This document shows positions 1 to 10,208 of a DNA stretch of 53,913 nucleotides, piece by piece (positions within the stretch are counted from its first letter, which is position 1; every line of letters starts with the position of its first letter). Source of the DNA: Bacteroidota bacterium (GTDB lineage: Bacteria; Bacteroidota; Bacteroidia; Flavobacteriales; Weeksellaceae). The stretch covers positions 1 through 53,913 of the forward strand of contig JAFDZI010000024.1 of the NCBI GenBank assembly GCA_018266955.1. The letters are read 5' to 3'. The position numbers and the translations under genes were made by a program. Below the pieces are notes generated by a model that was given only the letters and a program-made list of their open reading frames with translations, searched no databases and had not been told where the DNA came from.

Positions 1-45
1 TAATAAAGTGTGAGTTTGCCCTGAGCTCATTTCTTTATAATTTGG

Positions 46-73
46 TTGATAATCAATATTTTTTATATATTTG
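46..73 (+). promoter_or_regulatory. Candidate promoter for the rimP-nusA-infB operon
   Basis: TTG at 46-48 and TATATTTG at 66-73 are separated by 17 bases. This fits the Bacteroidota primary sigma factor consensus (TTG, about 19 bases, TAnnTTTG). Transcription would begin near 80 and give a leader of about 85 nt before rimP, and that leader contains the hairpin at 97-123. Confidence 0.55.
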
Positions 74-96
74 CAAAAGATTTACGGAAAAAATGG

Positions 97-123
97 AAAG
101 GCCTTCGAAAGAAAGCCTTTTTT
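97..123 (+). terminator. Terminator-like hairpin in the rimP leader
   Basis: An AAAGGC-c-TTC arm pairs with GAA-a-GCCTTT around a GAAA loop, followed by further T residues. It lies downstream of the candidate promoter at 46-73, so it may be an attenuator in the rimP leader. It could equally be the terminator of a gene outside the window. Confidence 0.5.
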
Positions 124-164
124 CGTAGTCGAAACTATATGTATATTTTTACTTAGTATAGAGA

Positions 165-632
165 ATGGAATTTAGAAAAAATATAGAAACATTATTAAAT
201 CAGTTTTTGGAAGAAAGAACCGATTTGTTTTTGTTGGATTTGAAAATCTCAGCAGGAGATGATATAGTGGTAATTTTAGATGGTGATCATGGCGTAACTT
301 TACAAGATTGTTTGGATGCCAGCCGAGCCATTGAATTTAATATGGATAGAGAAGAACATGATTTTTCGCTTCAAGTTATGTCGGCCGGACTTAGTGAGCC
401 ATTGACCATGGCCAGACAATACCAAAAGAATGTAAATCGAGATTTGGATATTGTCCTTCAAAATGATGAGAAAATTTCTGGAGAATTGGTAAAAGCGGAT
501 GCAGATCATTTTACATTACTACTCCGATATAGAAAACCCAAAGATATCGGTAAGGGAAAAGTAGATGTAGAGGAAGAAAAAATAATTCCGTATTCGGATG
601 TGAAAAAAGCCTTGGTGGCTATAAAATTTTAA
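165..632 (+). CDS. rimP: Ribosome maturation factor RimP
   Basis: The protein has 155 residues, the normal length for RimP. RimP binds the 30S subunit and is needed for its late assembly in the cytoplasm. The N-terminal alpha/beta domain contains the family signature around residues 32-60 (GDDIVVILDGDHGVTLQDC, then SRAIE). The C-terminal part is the small beta-barrel domain, ending in a PYSDVKKA-type strand. The gene is first in rimP-nusA-infB, a gene order conserved across bacteria, and nusA starts 30 bases after its stop. The identification rests on motif plus context. The start at 165 is the first ATG after the leader hairpin. Confidence 0.95.
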   Translation: MEFRKNIETLLNQFLEERTDLFLLDLKISAGDDIVVILDGDHGVTLQDCLDASRAIEFNMDREEHDFSLQVMSAGLSEPLTMARQYQKNVNRDLDIVLQNDEKISGELVKADADHFTLLLRYRKPKDIGKGKVDVEEEKIIPYSDVKKALVAIKF

Positions 633-662
633 AATAAAACCCTTAATTTAATATATAAAAGG

Positions 663-1898
663 ATGGATAGTTTAGCTTTGATAGAAGCCTTTGGCGATTT
701 TAAAGACGAAAAAAGTATTAATAAAACCGAATTGATGGCCATCATCGAGGATTCTCTGAAAACCTTGTTGAGAAAAAGATTTGATTCTGATGACCATTTT
801 GATGTAATTGTGAATCCTGATAAAGGTGATTTTCAGATCTTTTTAAATAAAACTATTGTGGAGGATGAAATGTCTGAAGATGATGATTTGGAGATAGAAA
901 TTTCCGAAGCAAAAAAGATAGACCCAACCTTCGAAGTGGGTGAAGACTTTACTGTAGAAATTCCGATTGCACAATTGGGGAGAAGAAGTATTTTAACTTT
1001 AAAACAAATCTTAGCTACTAAACTTCAGGAAAGAAATAATGCGAAACTATATGAGAAATTCCGAGACAGAATTGGAGAAATTGTTGTAGGAGAGGTTCAT
1101 CATGTTCGTTTCAAACATATTATTTTGGTGGATGATGAAGATAATGAATTTATCTTATTAAAAGAAAATCAAATTCCGTCCGATTTCTTTAAGAAAGGAG
1201 ATAGTATTAGAGCTATTGTAGAATCGGTAGATTTTAAAGGATCAAAACCTCAGATTTTTGTCTCAAGAACCGCACCAAAATTCTTGGAAAAATTATTAGA
1301 ATTAGAAATTCCAGAAATTCAAGACGGAACTATTATTCTGAAAAAAGTAGTAAGAATCCCAGGTGAAAAAGCAAAAATTGCGGTAGATGCTTATGATGAT
1401 AGAATTGACCCGGTTGGGGCTTGTGTTGGAGTGAAAGGATCCAGAATACATGGCGTAGTTCGAGAGTTGAGAAACGAAAATATCGATGTTATCCAATGGT
1501 CTAAAAATCCAGAAATATTGGTGAAAAGAGCATTAGGAAATGTAACGATTAATAAAATTGAAATTAATCCTGAAACAAATTATGCCCTTGTGCACACACC
1601 GGTAGAAGAAATTTCAAAAATTATTGGTAAGCAAGGTCAAAATATTCGTTTGGCTTCTTGGTTAACCGATTATGAAATAGATGTGTACAGAGAAGCAAGT
1701 GAGGATGATGATGTAAACTTGGATGAATTTAATGATGAAATAGAAGATTGGATCATCACTGAATTTAAAAAAGTAGGACTTACTACAGCGAAAAGCATAT
1801 TGGATAAGGAAACCGAATCCTTGTTGAATATGACCGATCTAGAAGAAGAAACCATCGAAGAAGTAAAACAAATTCTAAGAGAAGAATTTGAAGACTAA
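663..1898 (+). CDS. nusA: Transcription termination/antitermination factor NusA
   Basis: NusA binds RNA polymerase and nascent RNA and modulates pausing, termination and antitermination. The 411-residue protein shows the N-terminal RNA-polymerase-binding region (residues 1 to about 125), an S1 domain (about 135-205), and two KH modules, with DPVGACVGVKGSRI in the first and EEISKIIGKQGQNIRLAS in the second. After the KH region there is only a short acidic tail, so the C-terminal acidic repeats of the E. coli protein are absent, as is usual in Bacteroidota. The gene lies between rimP and infB and was probably transcribed with both. Confidence 0.97.
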   Translation: MDSLALIEAFGDFKDEKSINKTELMAIIEDSLKTLLRKRFDSDDHFDVIVNPDKGDFQIFLNKTIVEDEMSEDDDLEIEISEAKKIDPTFEVGEDFTVEIPIAQLGRRSILTLKQILATKLQERNNAKLYEKFRDRIGEIVVGEVHHVRFKHIILVDDEDNEFILLKENQIPSDFFKKGDSIRAIVESVDFKGSKPQIFVSRTAPKFLEKLLELEIPEIQDGTIILKKVVRIPGEKAKIAVDAYDDRIDPVGACVGVKGSRIHGVVRELRNENIDVIQWSKNPEILVKRALGNVTINKIEINPETNYALVHTPVEEISKIIGKQGQNIRLASWLTDYEIDVYREASEDDDVNLDEFNDEIEDWIITEFKKVGLTTAKSILDKETESLLNMTDLEEETIEEVKQILREEFED

Positions 1899-1980
1899 TT
1901 TCATGGGTTTCAAAAAAATAATATTAAAGTTGTAGAAAACTTTTATTTAAAAAATTTATAAAAAATAATTCAATTTATAC

Positions 1981-4914
1981 ATGCCAAAAGTTAGATTAAA
2001 CAAAGCGATTAAGGAATTCAATATTTCGATGAACCGATTGGTAGAGTTTCTTCAGTCCAAAGGATTCGAAGTAGATGCTAATCCTAATACGCAATTGGAT
2101 GAATCGGCATATTCTGCATTGGAAGCAGAGTTCAAAAAAGATGGTGAACAAAGAAAAGCTTCCCATGAGGTTGTTATCGCGAAAGTCCCAGAAGAAAAAT
2201 TGGAACTTGAAGAGAAAAAAGAACCTGAGGTAATAAGAGCCAAATCAACTGTGAAAACAGAAACCAAGATTTTAGGAAAAATAGACTTAGATGCCGGAAC
2301 CAAAAAAATGGTGACCGAAACACCTGAGCCATCCACTCCTATTGAGGTGAAAACCCCCGTAGAACCGAAAGTAGAAACGGTACTGCCGCAAGAAACCCAA
2401 CCAGAATTAAGTACTCTTGAGAAACCGGAACTTAAAGTGTTGGATAAAATTGACTTGTCGCTCATCGATAGCTCATCTAAGCCTAAGTCTAAAAAAACTC
2501 AAGTTAAAGAAGAGGTTAAAAAAGAGACTAAGCCCAAAACTGTTGCTCCAAAACAAGAAACACAGCCCGTAAAAAAAGTTGAAAAAGTCGAAGAAATAAA
2601 AAAGGTAGAAGAGGTAGAAAAAAACAAACCAATTACCGAAGTTTCTTTTGAAGAACCAGAAAAAATTAAAACGGTTTATCAAAAACTGGAAGGGCCAAAA
2701 ATTTTAAAGCAAACCGTAGATTTGTCTCAATTTGCTGATAAATCCAAAGGCCCTGGAGCAAAAAAGAAAAGAAAAAGAATTGATAAAAAAGGGGATACTC
2801 CAGCACAAGGAAATACTGGAGCTGCCAATAATCAAGCAGGAAATAGACCCAACCCACAAGGAGGAAATAGACCCAACCAACAAGGAGGGAATAGACCGAA
2901 CCAGCAAGGAGGAAATAGACCACCTTACCAAGGGGGAGCCAATAGACCTAACCAACAAGGAGCTGGTGGTAGTAGAAGAGGGAAGCCTCAAGCTAAAGTA
3001 ATGCCCGTTGAATTAACCGATGAGCAAGTAAAAAATCAAATTAAAGAAACTTTAGAAAAACTTACCAATAGAGGTAAATCTAAAGCATCTAAGCATAGAA
3101 AAGAAAAAAGATCCTTCCGAAGAGAACAAGACGAGTTGCAACAAGAAATGGATGCAGCCGACAGAACTTTGAAGGTGACAGAATTTATTACCGTTGGCGA
3201 ATTGGCGAGCTTAATGAATGTAAATCCAACGGAAGTAATTTCCGCATGTTTCTCTCTAGGGGTAATGGTTACCATGAACCAAAGATTAGAAGCAGACACG
3301 CTTACATTGGTAACAGACGAATTCGGTTATAAAATTGAATTCCAAGATGCAGATCTTGAGGAATCTATTGAGGAAATTGAAGATGCCGAAGAGGATTTAA
3401 TGCCAAGAGCACCTATTGTTACAGTAATGGGGCATGTGGATCATGGTAAGACATCCTTACTCGATTATGTTCGTAAAACCAATGTTATTGCAGGAGAATC
3501 CGGAGGAATTACCCAACATATTGGTGCTTACAATGTAAAATTGGAAAACGGACAAAAAATTACTTTCCTAGATACTCCTGGTCACGAGGCATTTACCGCC
3601 ATGAGAGCTAGAGGAGCACAAGTAACGGATATCGCGATCATTGTAATTGCGGCGGATGACGATGTGATGCCTCAAACAAAAGAAGCTATCTCGCACGCAC
3701 AAGCTGCAGGCGTACCTATGATTATTGCCATCAATAAAGTGGATAAGCCCAATGCTAATCCCGATAACATTCGTCAGCAACTTTCTCAACTCAATATATT
3801 GGTAGAAGAATGGGGCGGAAATGTACAATGTCAGGAAATCTCTGCTAAATTTGGTAATAATGTAGATCTGTTGCTGGAAAAAGTATTAATTCAGGCAGAA
3901 TTACTCGAGTTAAAAGCCAACCCAAATCGCGTAGCACAAGGGGTGGTAATAGAAGCATCTTTAGATAAAGGAAGAGGCTATGTTTCAACGGTTCTTGTAC
4001 AAACAGGAACTCTAAGAATTGGCGATTATATCCTTGCTGGTAAAAATCATGGTAAAGTGAAAGCCATGTTGGACGAAAGAGGAAAAAACATGAAAGAAGC
4101 AGGACCTTCTATGCCTGCTACCATCTTAGGATTAGACGGAGCGCCAACCGCTGGAGATAAAATGCGGGTGTACGAAGACGAGTCTGAAGCTAAATCCATT
4201 GCCAACAAAAGAGGCCAATTGCAAAGAGAACTCTCTATCCGTACCAAGAAGCATACAACTTTGGAAGAATTGGGAAGAAGAATTGCTTTGGGCGACTTCA
4301 AAGAACTAAACATTATCTTAAAAGGAGATGTGGACGGATCTGTAGAAGCGTTATCAGATCAATTGCAAAGATTGTCAACAGAAGAAATTAGTGTAAATAT
4401 TCTTCACTCTGGTGTAGGACAAATTACAGAATCTGATGTAAACCTTGCCAATGCATCCGATGCGATTATTATTGGATTTAATGTACGAGCAGGAGCAAGT
4501 GCTAAAGAATTGGCAGACAAAGAAGAAATCGAAATCCGAACTTATTCCGTAATTTATGCAGCCATCGATGAGGTGAAAGAAGCCATGGAAGGAATGCTAT
4601 CGCCGGAAATTAAAGAACAAGTTATTGGTAATGTAGAAATCCGTCAGGTATTCAAAATTTCCAAAGTTGGTTCTATCGCAGGTTGTATGGTACTTACAGG
4701 AAAAGTAACCCGAAATTCAAAAATTCGATTACTGAGAGATGGAATTGTGAAATTTGATGGTGTTTTGGAAAGTTTAAAACGATTCAAAGACGATGTGAAA
4801 GAAGTAACCAAAGGCTACGACTGCGGACTGAACCTGAAAGGATATAACGATATAGAAGAAGGAGATATCCTAGAAGTATATGAAGAAGTAGAAGTGAAGA
4901 AAAAATTGAAATAA
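1981..4914 (+). CDS. infB: Translation initiation factor IF-2
   Basis: IF-2 is the GTPase that recruits fMet-tRNA to the 30S subunit and promotes subunit joining. The protein has 977 residues. An IF2_N domain lies at the extreme N-terminus ([21 protein letters not shown]). A long charged Lys/Glu/Pro linker and a [12 protein letters not shown] repeat tract (about residues 285-330) follow, then a second IF2_N region. The G domain carries GHVDHGKT (residues 484-491), DTPGHE and NKVD. Domains II, III and C follow to the end. The low-complexity N-terminus is typical of Bacteroidota IF-2. The gene is last in the operon and is followed by a strong terminator at 4945-4978. Confidence 0.98.
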   Translation: MPKVRLNKAIKEFNISMNRLVEFLQSKGFEVDANPNTQLDESAYSALEAEFKKDGEQRKASHEVVIAKVPEEKLELEEKKEPEVIRAKSTVKTETKILGKIDLDAGTKKMVTETPEPSTPIEVKTPVEPKVETVLPQETQPELSTLEKPELKVLDKIDLSLIDSSSKPKSKKTQVKEEVKKETKPKTVAPKQETQPVKKVEKVEEIKKVEEVEKNKPITEVSFEEPEKIKTVYQKLEGPKILKQTVDLSQFADKSKGPGAKKKRKRIDKKGDTPAQGNTGAANNQAGNRPNPQGGNRPNQQGGNRPNQQGGNRPPYQGGANRPNQQGAGGSRRGKPQAKVMPVELTDEQVKNQIKETLEKLTNRGKSKASKHRKEKRSFRREQDELQQEMDAADRTLKVTEFITVGELASLMNVNPTEVISACFSLGVMVTMNQRLEADTLTLVTDEFGYKIEFQDADLEESIEEIEDAEEDLMPRAPIVTVMGHVDHGKTSLLDYVRKTNVIAGESGGITQHIGAYNVKLENGQKITFLDTPGHEAFTAMRARGAQVTDIAIIVIAADDDVMPQTKEAISHAQAAGVPMIIAINKVDKPNANPDNIRQQLSQLNILVEEWGGNVQCQEISAKFGNNVDLLLEKVLIQAELLELKANPNRVAQGVVIEASLDKGRGYVSTVLVQTGTLRIGDYILAGKNHGKVKAMLDERGKNMKEAGPSMPATILGLDGAPTAGDKMRVYEDESEAKSIANKRGQLQRELSIRTKKHTTLEELGRRIALGDFKELNIILKGDVDGSVEALSDQLQRLSTEEISVNILHSGVGQITESDVNLANASDAIIIGFNVRAGASAKELADKEEIEIRTYSVIYAAIDEVKEAMEGMLSPEIKEQVIGNVEIRQVFKISKVGSIAGCMVLTGKVTRNSKIRLLRDGIVKFDGVLESLKRFKDDVKEVTKGYDCGLNLKGYNDIEEGDILEVYEEVEVKKKLK
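2836..2962 (+). repeat. 24-bp tandem repeat inside infB
   Basis: About five imperfect units of a 24-bp motif encode GGNRPNQQ or close variants ([16 protein letters not shown]). They lie in the disordered linker between the N-terminal and GTPase parts of IF-2. The last unit carries an extra codon (GGANRPNQQ). Unit number may vary between strains by slippage. Confidence 0.85.
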
Positions 4915-4944
4915 TTCAATATTTTACACATTTTTTTATAATCC

Positions 4945-4978
4945 AAAACCGATTTGCATTTTGTAAATCGGTTTTTTT
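4945..4978 (+). terminator. Intrinsic terminator after infB
   Basis: AAAACCGATTTGCA pairs with TGTAAATCGGTTTT (one G-T pair) around a three-base loop, and the T-run continues the 3' arm. It lies 30 bases after the infB stop and ends the rimP-nusA-infB unit. Confidence 0.85.
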
Positions 4979-5138
4979 ATCTTTTGATTTTGCGATATTT
5001 TAGTTAAAGTTTGAAGAATCATTGTTAATTTGTTATTCTGGTTTCCATTGTTTTGTGTTAAATAAAAATAAATTTTAATTGATGAAAAATATGTATATTT
5101 ACCAACTTCAATTTATTACTAATCAACTTATAAAAAAA

Positions 5139-7049
5139 ATGAAAAAACTTTTAGTTATCGTTGCCGTTTTGCCAATTTTCTTAAATGCGCAAACCGTCGA
5201 AGAAAAAAGAAAAATTGCTTCTTTTTCTGATAAACAAGCAAACGCTGTGCTTTTGCAAGAGTTAAAAGCGGAAGAGCAACAAAGAGTTATACGATTAGAC
5301 CAATACTTAAAATCCCATCCATCGGTCATAGCAAAAAAAGTAACTGAGAACGGACAAATTACCGAACTTATGGATGTACTACCCAATGGAGAAAAAGTAT
5401 ATGCCCAAACCGATAATGCGGGAGCGGCCATTACTGCTAGAGCAACAAAATTATACAATGGGGGTTCATTAGGAATCAATATACAAGGACAAGGAATGAC
5501 TCCTGCAATTTGGGATGGTGGATCGGTAAGAGACACGCACAGGGAATTTATGGTAGGTGGTGTGTCTAAAATAGAGCTTTATGATTCAGGAAGTCCATTT
5601 GCTGCACATCCAACGCATGTTGCAGGCACTATTGTGGCTCAAGGGATAACGGCAAGTGCTAAAGGTTTAGCCTTCAACGCATCATTAAAATCTTACGATT
5701 GGACTGAAGATATTGTCGAAATGATCAGCGAAGCCTCCACTGGATTATTAATGTCCAACCACTCCTATGGAATTGGGCAGTTAGGAAGTCAGTGGTTTTA
5801 TGGTGCTTATGATGCAAGAGCAAAACAAATTGATCAATTAACATTTAATAACCCTTATTATTTGCCTGTTTTTTCAGCAGGAAATGATAGAAATGCAACC
5901 TCGCCTCCTGGTTCTACTCAAATTGCATCAAAAGGAGGGTATGATATGATTTTTGGACATGGAAATGCCAAAAATATTTTAACAGTGGCTGCTGTGGAAG
6001 GTGTTGCAAATTATGTTGATGAGAGTAGTGTTGTAATGTCTTCATTTAGTAGTTATGGTCCTTCTGATGATGGAAGGATAAAACCGGAAATCTCGATGAA
6101 AGGAGTAAATGTTTATTCAACTTTAAGCTCTGGAGATTCTGCCTATGGTACTATGTCTGGTACTTCAATGGCTTCCCCTGGCGTAACTGGTGTAGTTGTA
6201 TTGTTGCAACAATATTATAATCAATTGTACACTGGTTTTATGAGGGCGGCCACGGTTAAAGGATTGATTTTACACACAGCAGATGAAGCAGGATTTGCTC
6301 CAGGTCCTGATTACTCTTTTGGATGGGGATTAATCAATGCTGAAAATGCTGCAAAAGTAATAAGAGATAAAAATTTAACGACCAATCGTAGTATAATCGA
6401 AGAAAACACATTGAATAATACAGCAGTATTTACAAAAACGATAACTGCAAGTGGAAGTCAACCATTGAAAGTTTCAATTTCTTGGACAGATCCGGCATCA
6501 CCTATTTCTAACTCAGGGGTCAATGATCCTACTACAAAATATTTAGTAAATGATTTAGATTTAAAAGTGACATCTTCTACAGGGACGGTATATTATCCTT
6601 GGAAGTTATCTGGAATGGCAGATCCTTCAGATCCTGCATCCAATACATCTACTAATAATGTAGATAATTATGAAAGAGTAGATATTAATAATCCTTCTGG
6701 GACTTATACCATTACAGTTACTCATAAAGGTACTTTGTCTGGTGGGAATCAGAAATTTTCTCTGATTGCTAGTTCAAGTAATATGTCTTCGTTAGCAACC
6801 AATGAAATTAAAGAAAAAGAGTCGGAAATTTCTCTTTACCCTAATCCCGCGGTGGATTTTGTTTATTTTAAAAACAATAATTTAGTTGAGGCCAATGTTA
6901 GTGTTGTAGATATGACAGGAAGAATTGTGTTGAAAAATTCTATAAAAGATGGTAGGCTAAATGTTCAGTCACTTGCAAAAGGAGAGTATATTGTAACTTA
7001 TTCAGATAAAAAAAATAGAACCATTTCTTTGAAATTTTTAAAAAAATAA
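5139..7049 (+). CDS. Secreted subtilisin-like (S8) serine protease with T9SS sorting domain
   Basis: The protein is predicted to be exported to the periplasm and then secreted or surface-attached by the type IX system. The start is placed at 5139 because the signal peptide MKKLLVIVAVLPIFLNAQ begins there; an upstream in-frame ATG at 5079 would add 20 polar residues in front of it. The 636-residue protein shows the S8 triad as Asp126 (WDGG), His160 (THVAGT) and Ser343 (GTSMASPG), with Asn249 in SAGND as the oxyanion residue. A beta-rich domain follows, then a C-terminal sorting domain starting near LYPNPAVD and ending in FLKK. The substrate is unknown. A terminator follows at 7077-7110. Confidence 0.93.
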   Translation: MKKLLVIVAVLPIFLNAQTVEEKRKIASFSDKQANAVLLQELKAEEQQRVIRLDQYLKSHPSVIAKKVTENGQITELMDVLPNGEKVYAQTDNAGAAITARATKLYNGGSLGINIQGQGMTPAIWDGGSVRDTHREFMVGGVSKIELYDSGSPFAAHPTHVAGTIVAQGITASAKGLAFNASLKSYDWTEDIVEMISEASTGLLMSNHSYGIGQLGSQWFYGAYDARAKQIDQLTFNNPYYLPVFSAGNDRNATSPPGSTQIASKGGYDMIFGHGNAKNILTVAAVEGVANYVDESSVVMSSFSSYGPSDDGRIKPEISMKGVNVYSTLSSGDSAYGTMSGTSMASPGVTGVVVLLQQYYNQLYTGFMRAATVKGLILHTADEAGFAPGPDYSFGWGLINAENAAKVIRDKNLTTNRSIIEENTLNNTAVFTKTITASGSQPLKVSISWTDPASPISNSGVNDPTTKYLVNDLDLKVTSSTGTVYYPWKLSGMADPSDPASNTSTNNVDNYERVDINNPSGTYTITVTHKGTLSGGNQKFSLIASSSNMSSLATNEIKEKESEISLYPNPAVDFVYFKNNNLVEANVSVVDMTGRIVLKNSIKDGRLNVQSLAKGEYIVTYSDKKNRTISLKFLKK

Positions 7050-7076
7050 AAGAAAGTAATTTTTAAGGAAAATTTT

Positions 7077-7110
7077 GAAAGTTTGTTGAGTGACAAGCTT
7101 TCTTTTTTTT
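7077..7110 (+). terminator. Intrinsic terminator after the S8 protease gene
   Basis: GAAAGTTTGT pairs with ACAAGCTTTC and is followed by a run of eight T. Confidence 0.85.
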
Positions 7111-7254
7111 ATTAGATTTATAGATGTTACTCTTTGAATGTAAAATTAATTGGTAGTAATTTGCTTAAAAACAATGGTTTATATTCATTGTATAATAATT
7201 ATAGGTAACTCTCATTATAGAGATTCGTTCTTTTTAGAATTTTTAAGAAAAACT

Positions 7255-7285
7255 TTGTGTATGTTAAAAATAATTAACATATTTG
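7255..7285 (+). promoter_or_regulatory. Candidate promoter of the susC-susD unit
   Basis: TTG at 7255-7257 and CATATTTG at 7278-7285 are 20 bases apart, with one mismatch to TAnnTTTG. The predicted start of transcription (about 7292) lies downstream of the in-frame TTG codon at 7283. That codon therefore cannot be the start, which supports ATG 7313. Confidence 0.6.
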
Positions 7286-7312
7286 CATGATAAAATATTA
7301 AAATTTGTTAAT

Positions 7313-10183
7313 ATGAATGTAAAATTGTGTGTGCTTAGCGCTGGGGCTTTGTTCTTTTTGGGGCAAGGGCTTTCTGCTCAAGCAAAAAAAGACACTCTTC
7401 CTAAGGAGAAAAAGTTAGATGAAGTTGTTGTTGTAGGGTATAGAACAGTTGCAAAAAAGCAGGCTGTAACTTCTGTAGCAACAGTTAAAAGTGAGACGAT
7501 AGAAGATCGTCCGAATGCGAATGTTATGAACATTGTTCAGGGACAATTGGCAGGGGTGAACATTACTGCAGGTACAGGTCAGCCAGGTGCGAAGTCTGAA
7601 ATTGTAATTAGAGGGGTTGGTACCTATAATGGTAATACAGATCCTTTGTATGTGATTGATGGTTTCCCATCCAATTCTGATAACTTTAGATCCTTGAATT
7701 CGCAAGATATTGAGTCGATGGATGTGTTGAAAGATGCTTCCGCAATTGCTGAATACGGAAACAGAGGTTCTAATGGTGTTGTGGTAATTAAAACAAAAAG
7801 AGGTACTTATGGAAGTAGATTTGATGTAAGATATCAGTCTTTCTTTGGGGTGTCTATGTTGCAATCTCCAAAATATAATGCAGCAAACTCTAGAGAGATG
7901 TTGACATTAGAAAACCGTTATGGAGTTGGTTTAGGTGCAACGATGAGTCAATTTGATATTGATAATTATGCTATCAATACCAATTGGACTAAGTATTTCT
8001 TCAGACCAGCGGTTCAGTCAAGTCATACTTTGTCTTTAACAACTGGTGGTAAAAATGTTAACTCATATACTTCTGTTGGTTATTTTGACCAAGATGGTAT
8101 CTTGAAAGGTTCATCTTTGAAAAGATTTACCGTTCGTAATAACATTGAAGGGAAAAGTAATAACGATCGTTTAAAGTATAGTGTTAATACTGCGGTTGGT
8201 TTCTCTAAAAACAATGAGGTAACTGGATTGGGTACCGGAGGTGTTAACCAGAACTATATTATTGGGGCTTATACTGGTGCTCCTTATGTTTCACCGAGTC
8301 TATATACTGGGTCTTATGATTTGTTTAATTTATATGCAAGTAATGGTACATTGTTATATACTCCATTATTCTTGATTGATAAATTAAATACTTTTGGTTT
8401 CTCTACAGATGAAACTAGATTGGATTTAGGAACTGAAGTATCTTATAAATTACTTGAAGGATTAACCGCTAGAGTTAGAACTTCAGGACAAATGTTATCT
8501 ACAAGATCAGTGACTTCTCAGTATCCTGATTCATTCAACTCATTATTGTTCTCACCAACGCAAGGTACTCCATCCACAATGGGAGGTGTATTTAATGGTT
8601 TTGAATCGATCAACCAAAGAAGAGAATTTTTATTCAACAATTTATGGCAAGTAGAATATTCTAAAAATATAGGTGATCATACTTTCTCTTTAATGGGTAA
8701 TGCCGAATACAATAACTCTGTTGTTGAAACGAATAACATGAACCAAAGAGGTTTGAATCCTAAAACTTATGTTCCTGGTGCAGGTTCTGGTTATGTGACG
8801 GATGTGTCTTCTAATGATTATTATGTTCCTCAAGTATCAGCATCTAAATTGTATTTAAATATGATCTCTTATTTTGGATCATTCGATTATGATTTTTCTA
8901 AAAAATATGGTTTTGTAGCCTCTGCGAGAAGAGATGGTACAAGCCGTTTTATTGGTGATAGACAATGGGGTACTTTCTGGTCTCTAGGAGCTAGATGGAA
9001 TGTAGATCAAGAAAAATTCATGGATAATGTTAAATTCGTAGATTCTTGGAAAATCCGTGGTTCCATAGGTACTGTTGGTAACCAAAGATATGTAGATGGT
9101 ACAATTTATTCAGGTATTATTCCTCCAGGATTTGCGGATATCTATTCAGTAGCTAATAATGCTTATGCTGGTGGATTAGGATACGGAATTGCGTTTGGTG
9201 ATCCACAATTGAGATGGGAAACTACAAAAACATACAACATTGGTACAGATGTAGAATTATTCGCTAGAAGATTCAGAGCTTCCTTCGATTTCTACAACAG
9301 AAAAACGATAGATTTGTTTATGTCTGATCCTACATCTCCTGCTTTGGGCACTTTAGCAATTAATAAAAATACAGACGCTATCATCACCAATAAAGGGATG
9401 GAATTGAGTTTAGCGTATGATATTATCAAACAAGGACAAGAAGGTTGGAATTTTACCGTTAGAGGTAACGCTGCTAAAAATGATCAAATCATTGATGGTA
9501 TAAAATTAAACGACGGGAAAATTAATGTTGGATCTGATCCTACTACAGTTTCTCAAAATGGTTATATGACATTCTTACCTTTGGTTTATCATTATATTGG
9601 TGTTAATCCTACAAATGGTAATTTATTATTCGAAGATAAGAATGGAAATGCTACCGAAACTCCATCTATGGATGATAGAAAATTAGCCAAATATAGTGGT
9701 TCTCCTAAATATCAAGGAGGTTTCGGATTCGACTTAAATTATAAAGGATTCTATACAAGTACTACATTTACCTTTGTTGGTGGTGTTTATCGATATGATT
9801 ATGATTTAGCAGGTATGTATGATCCAACTAATTTAGGAACATTTAATGTAACAAATGACTTGCTAAATGCATGGACTCCAACCAATACAAATACTGATGT
9901 ACCTGCTCTTGCAGCAACCAATTATGCTTACCAAGATAACTCTGATAGATTCTTGAAAGATGCTTCTTATGTTCGTCTTAGAAATGCACAAATTGGATAC
10001 AAGTTACCAAAATCTGTTTTAGAAGGTACTTTTGTAAAGAGTTTGTCTATCTATGTTCAAGGGGAAAACCTTTATAATTGGACTAACTGGAAAGGATACG
10101 ATCCTGAAAGTAACAGAGGAGCAGATCAATATCAATATCCAACGCCAAGAGCATTCACTTTAGGTGTAGATGTTAAATTTTAA
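7313..10183 (+). CDS. SusC/RagA-family TonB-dependent outer-membrane transporter
   Basis: This is a TonB-dependent transporter of the outer membrane that would import an oligosaccharide or peptide together with its SusD-like lid. The 956-residue protein has a signal peptide (ending LSAQ, about residue 23), a TonB-box-like DEVVVVGY (residues 36-43) and a plug domain with SEIVIRGVGT and DPLYVIDGFP. A long 22-strand-type barrel ends in VDVKF. It lacks the N-terminal CarboxypepD_reg-like domain that many SusC proteins carry between signal peptide and plug. The start at 7313 is preferred over an in-frame TTG at 7283, which lies inside the -7 box. susD follows after 25 bases. Confidence 0.93.
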   Translation: MNVKLCVLSAGALFFLGQGLSAQAKKDTLPKEKKLDEVVVVGYRTVAKKQAVTSVATVKSETIEDRPNANVMNIVQGQLAGVNITAGTGQPGAKSEIVIRGVGTYNGNTDPLYVIDGFPSNSDNFRSLNSQDIESMDVLKDASAIAEYGNRGSNGVVVIKTKRGTYGSRFDVRYQSFFGVSMLQSPKYNAANSREMLTLENRYGVGLGATMSQFDIDNYAINTNWTKYFFRPAVQSSHTLSLTTGGKNVNSYTSVGYFDQDGILKGSSLKRFTVRNNIEGKSNNDRLKYSVNTAVGFSKNNEVTGLGTGGVNQNYIIGAYTGAPYVSPSLYTGSYDLFNLYASNGTLLYTPLFLIDKLNTFGFSTDETRLDLGTEVSYKLLEGLTARVRTSGQMLSTRSVTSQYPDSFNSLLFSPTQGTPSTMGGVFNGFESINQRREFLFNNLWQVEYSKNIGDHTFSLMGNAEYNNSVVETNNMNQRGLNPKTYVPGAGSGYVTDVSSNDYYVPQVSASKLYLNMISYFGSFDYDFSKKYGFVASARRDGTSRFIGDRQWGTFWSLGARWNVDQEKFMDNVKFVDSWKIRGSIGTVGNQRYVDGTIYSGIIPPGFADIYSVANNAYAGGLGYGIAFGDPQLRWETTKTYNIGTDVELFARRFRASFDFYNRKTIDLFMSDPTSPALGTLAINKNTDAIITNKGMELSLAYDIIKQGQEGWNFTVRGNAAKNDQIIDGIKLNDGKINVGSDPTTVSQNGYMTFLPLVYHYIGVNPTNGNLLFEDKNGNATETPSMDDRKLAKYSGSPKYQGGFGFDLNYKGFYTSTTFTFVGGVYRYDYDLAGMYDPTNLGTFNVTNDLLNAWTPTNTNTDVPALAATNYAYQDNSDRFLKDASYVRLRNAQIGYKLPKSVLEGTFVKSLSIYVQGENLYNWTNWKGYDPESNRGADQYQYPTPRAFTLGVDVKF

Positions 10184-10208
10184 TAGATAATATTTTAAGA
10201 TTAAAAAA

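Noticed and set aside
2836..2962. Possible CRISPR-like regular repeat
   Set aside because: The 24-bp units have no spacers and encode the in-frame low-complexity linker of IF-2.
7283..7312. Longer start (TTG 7283) for the SusC gene
   Set aside because: The codon lies within the predicted -7 box and upstream of the predicted transcript start; the signal peptide begins at ATG 7313.
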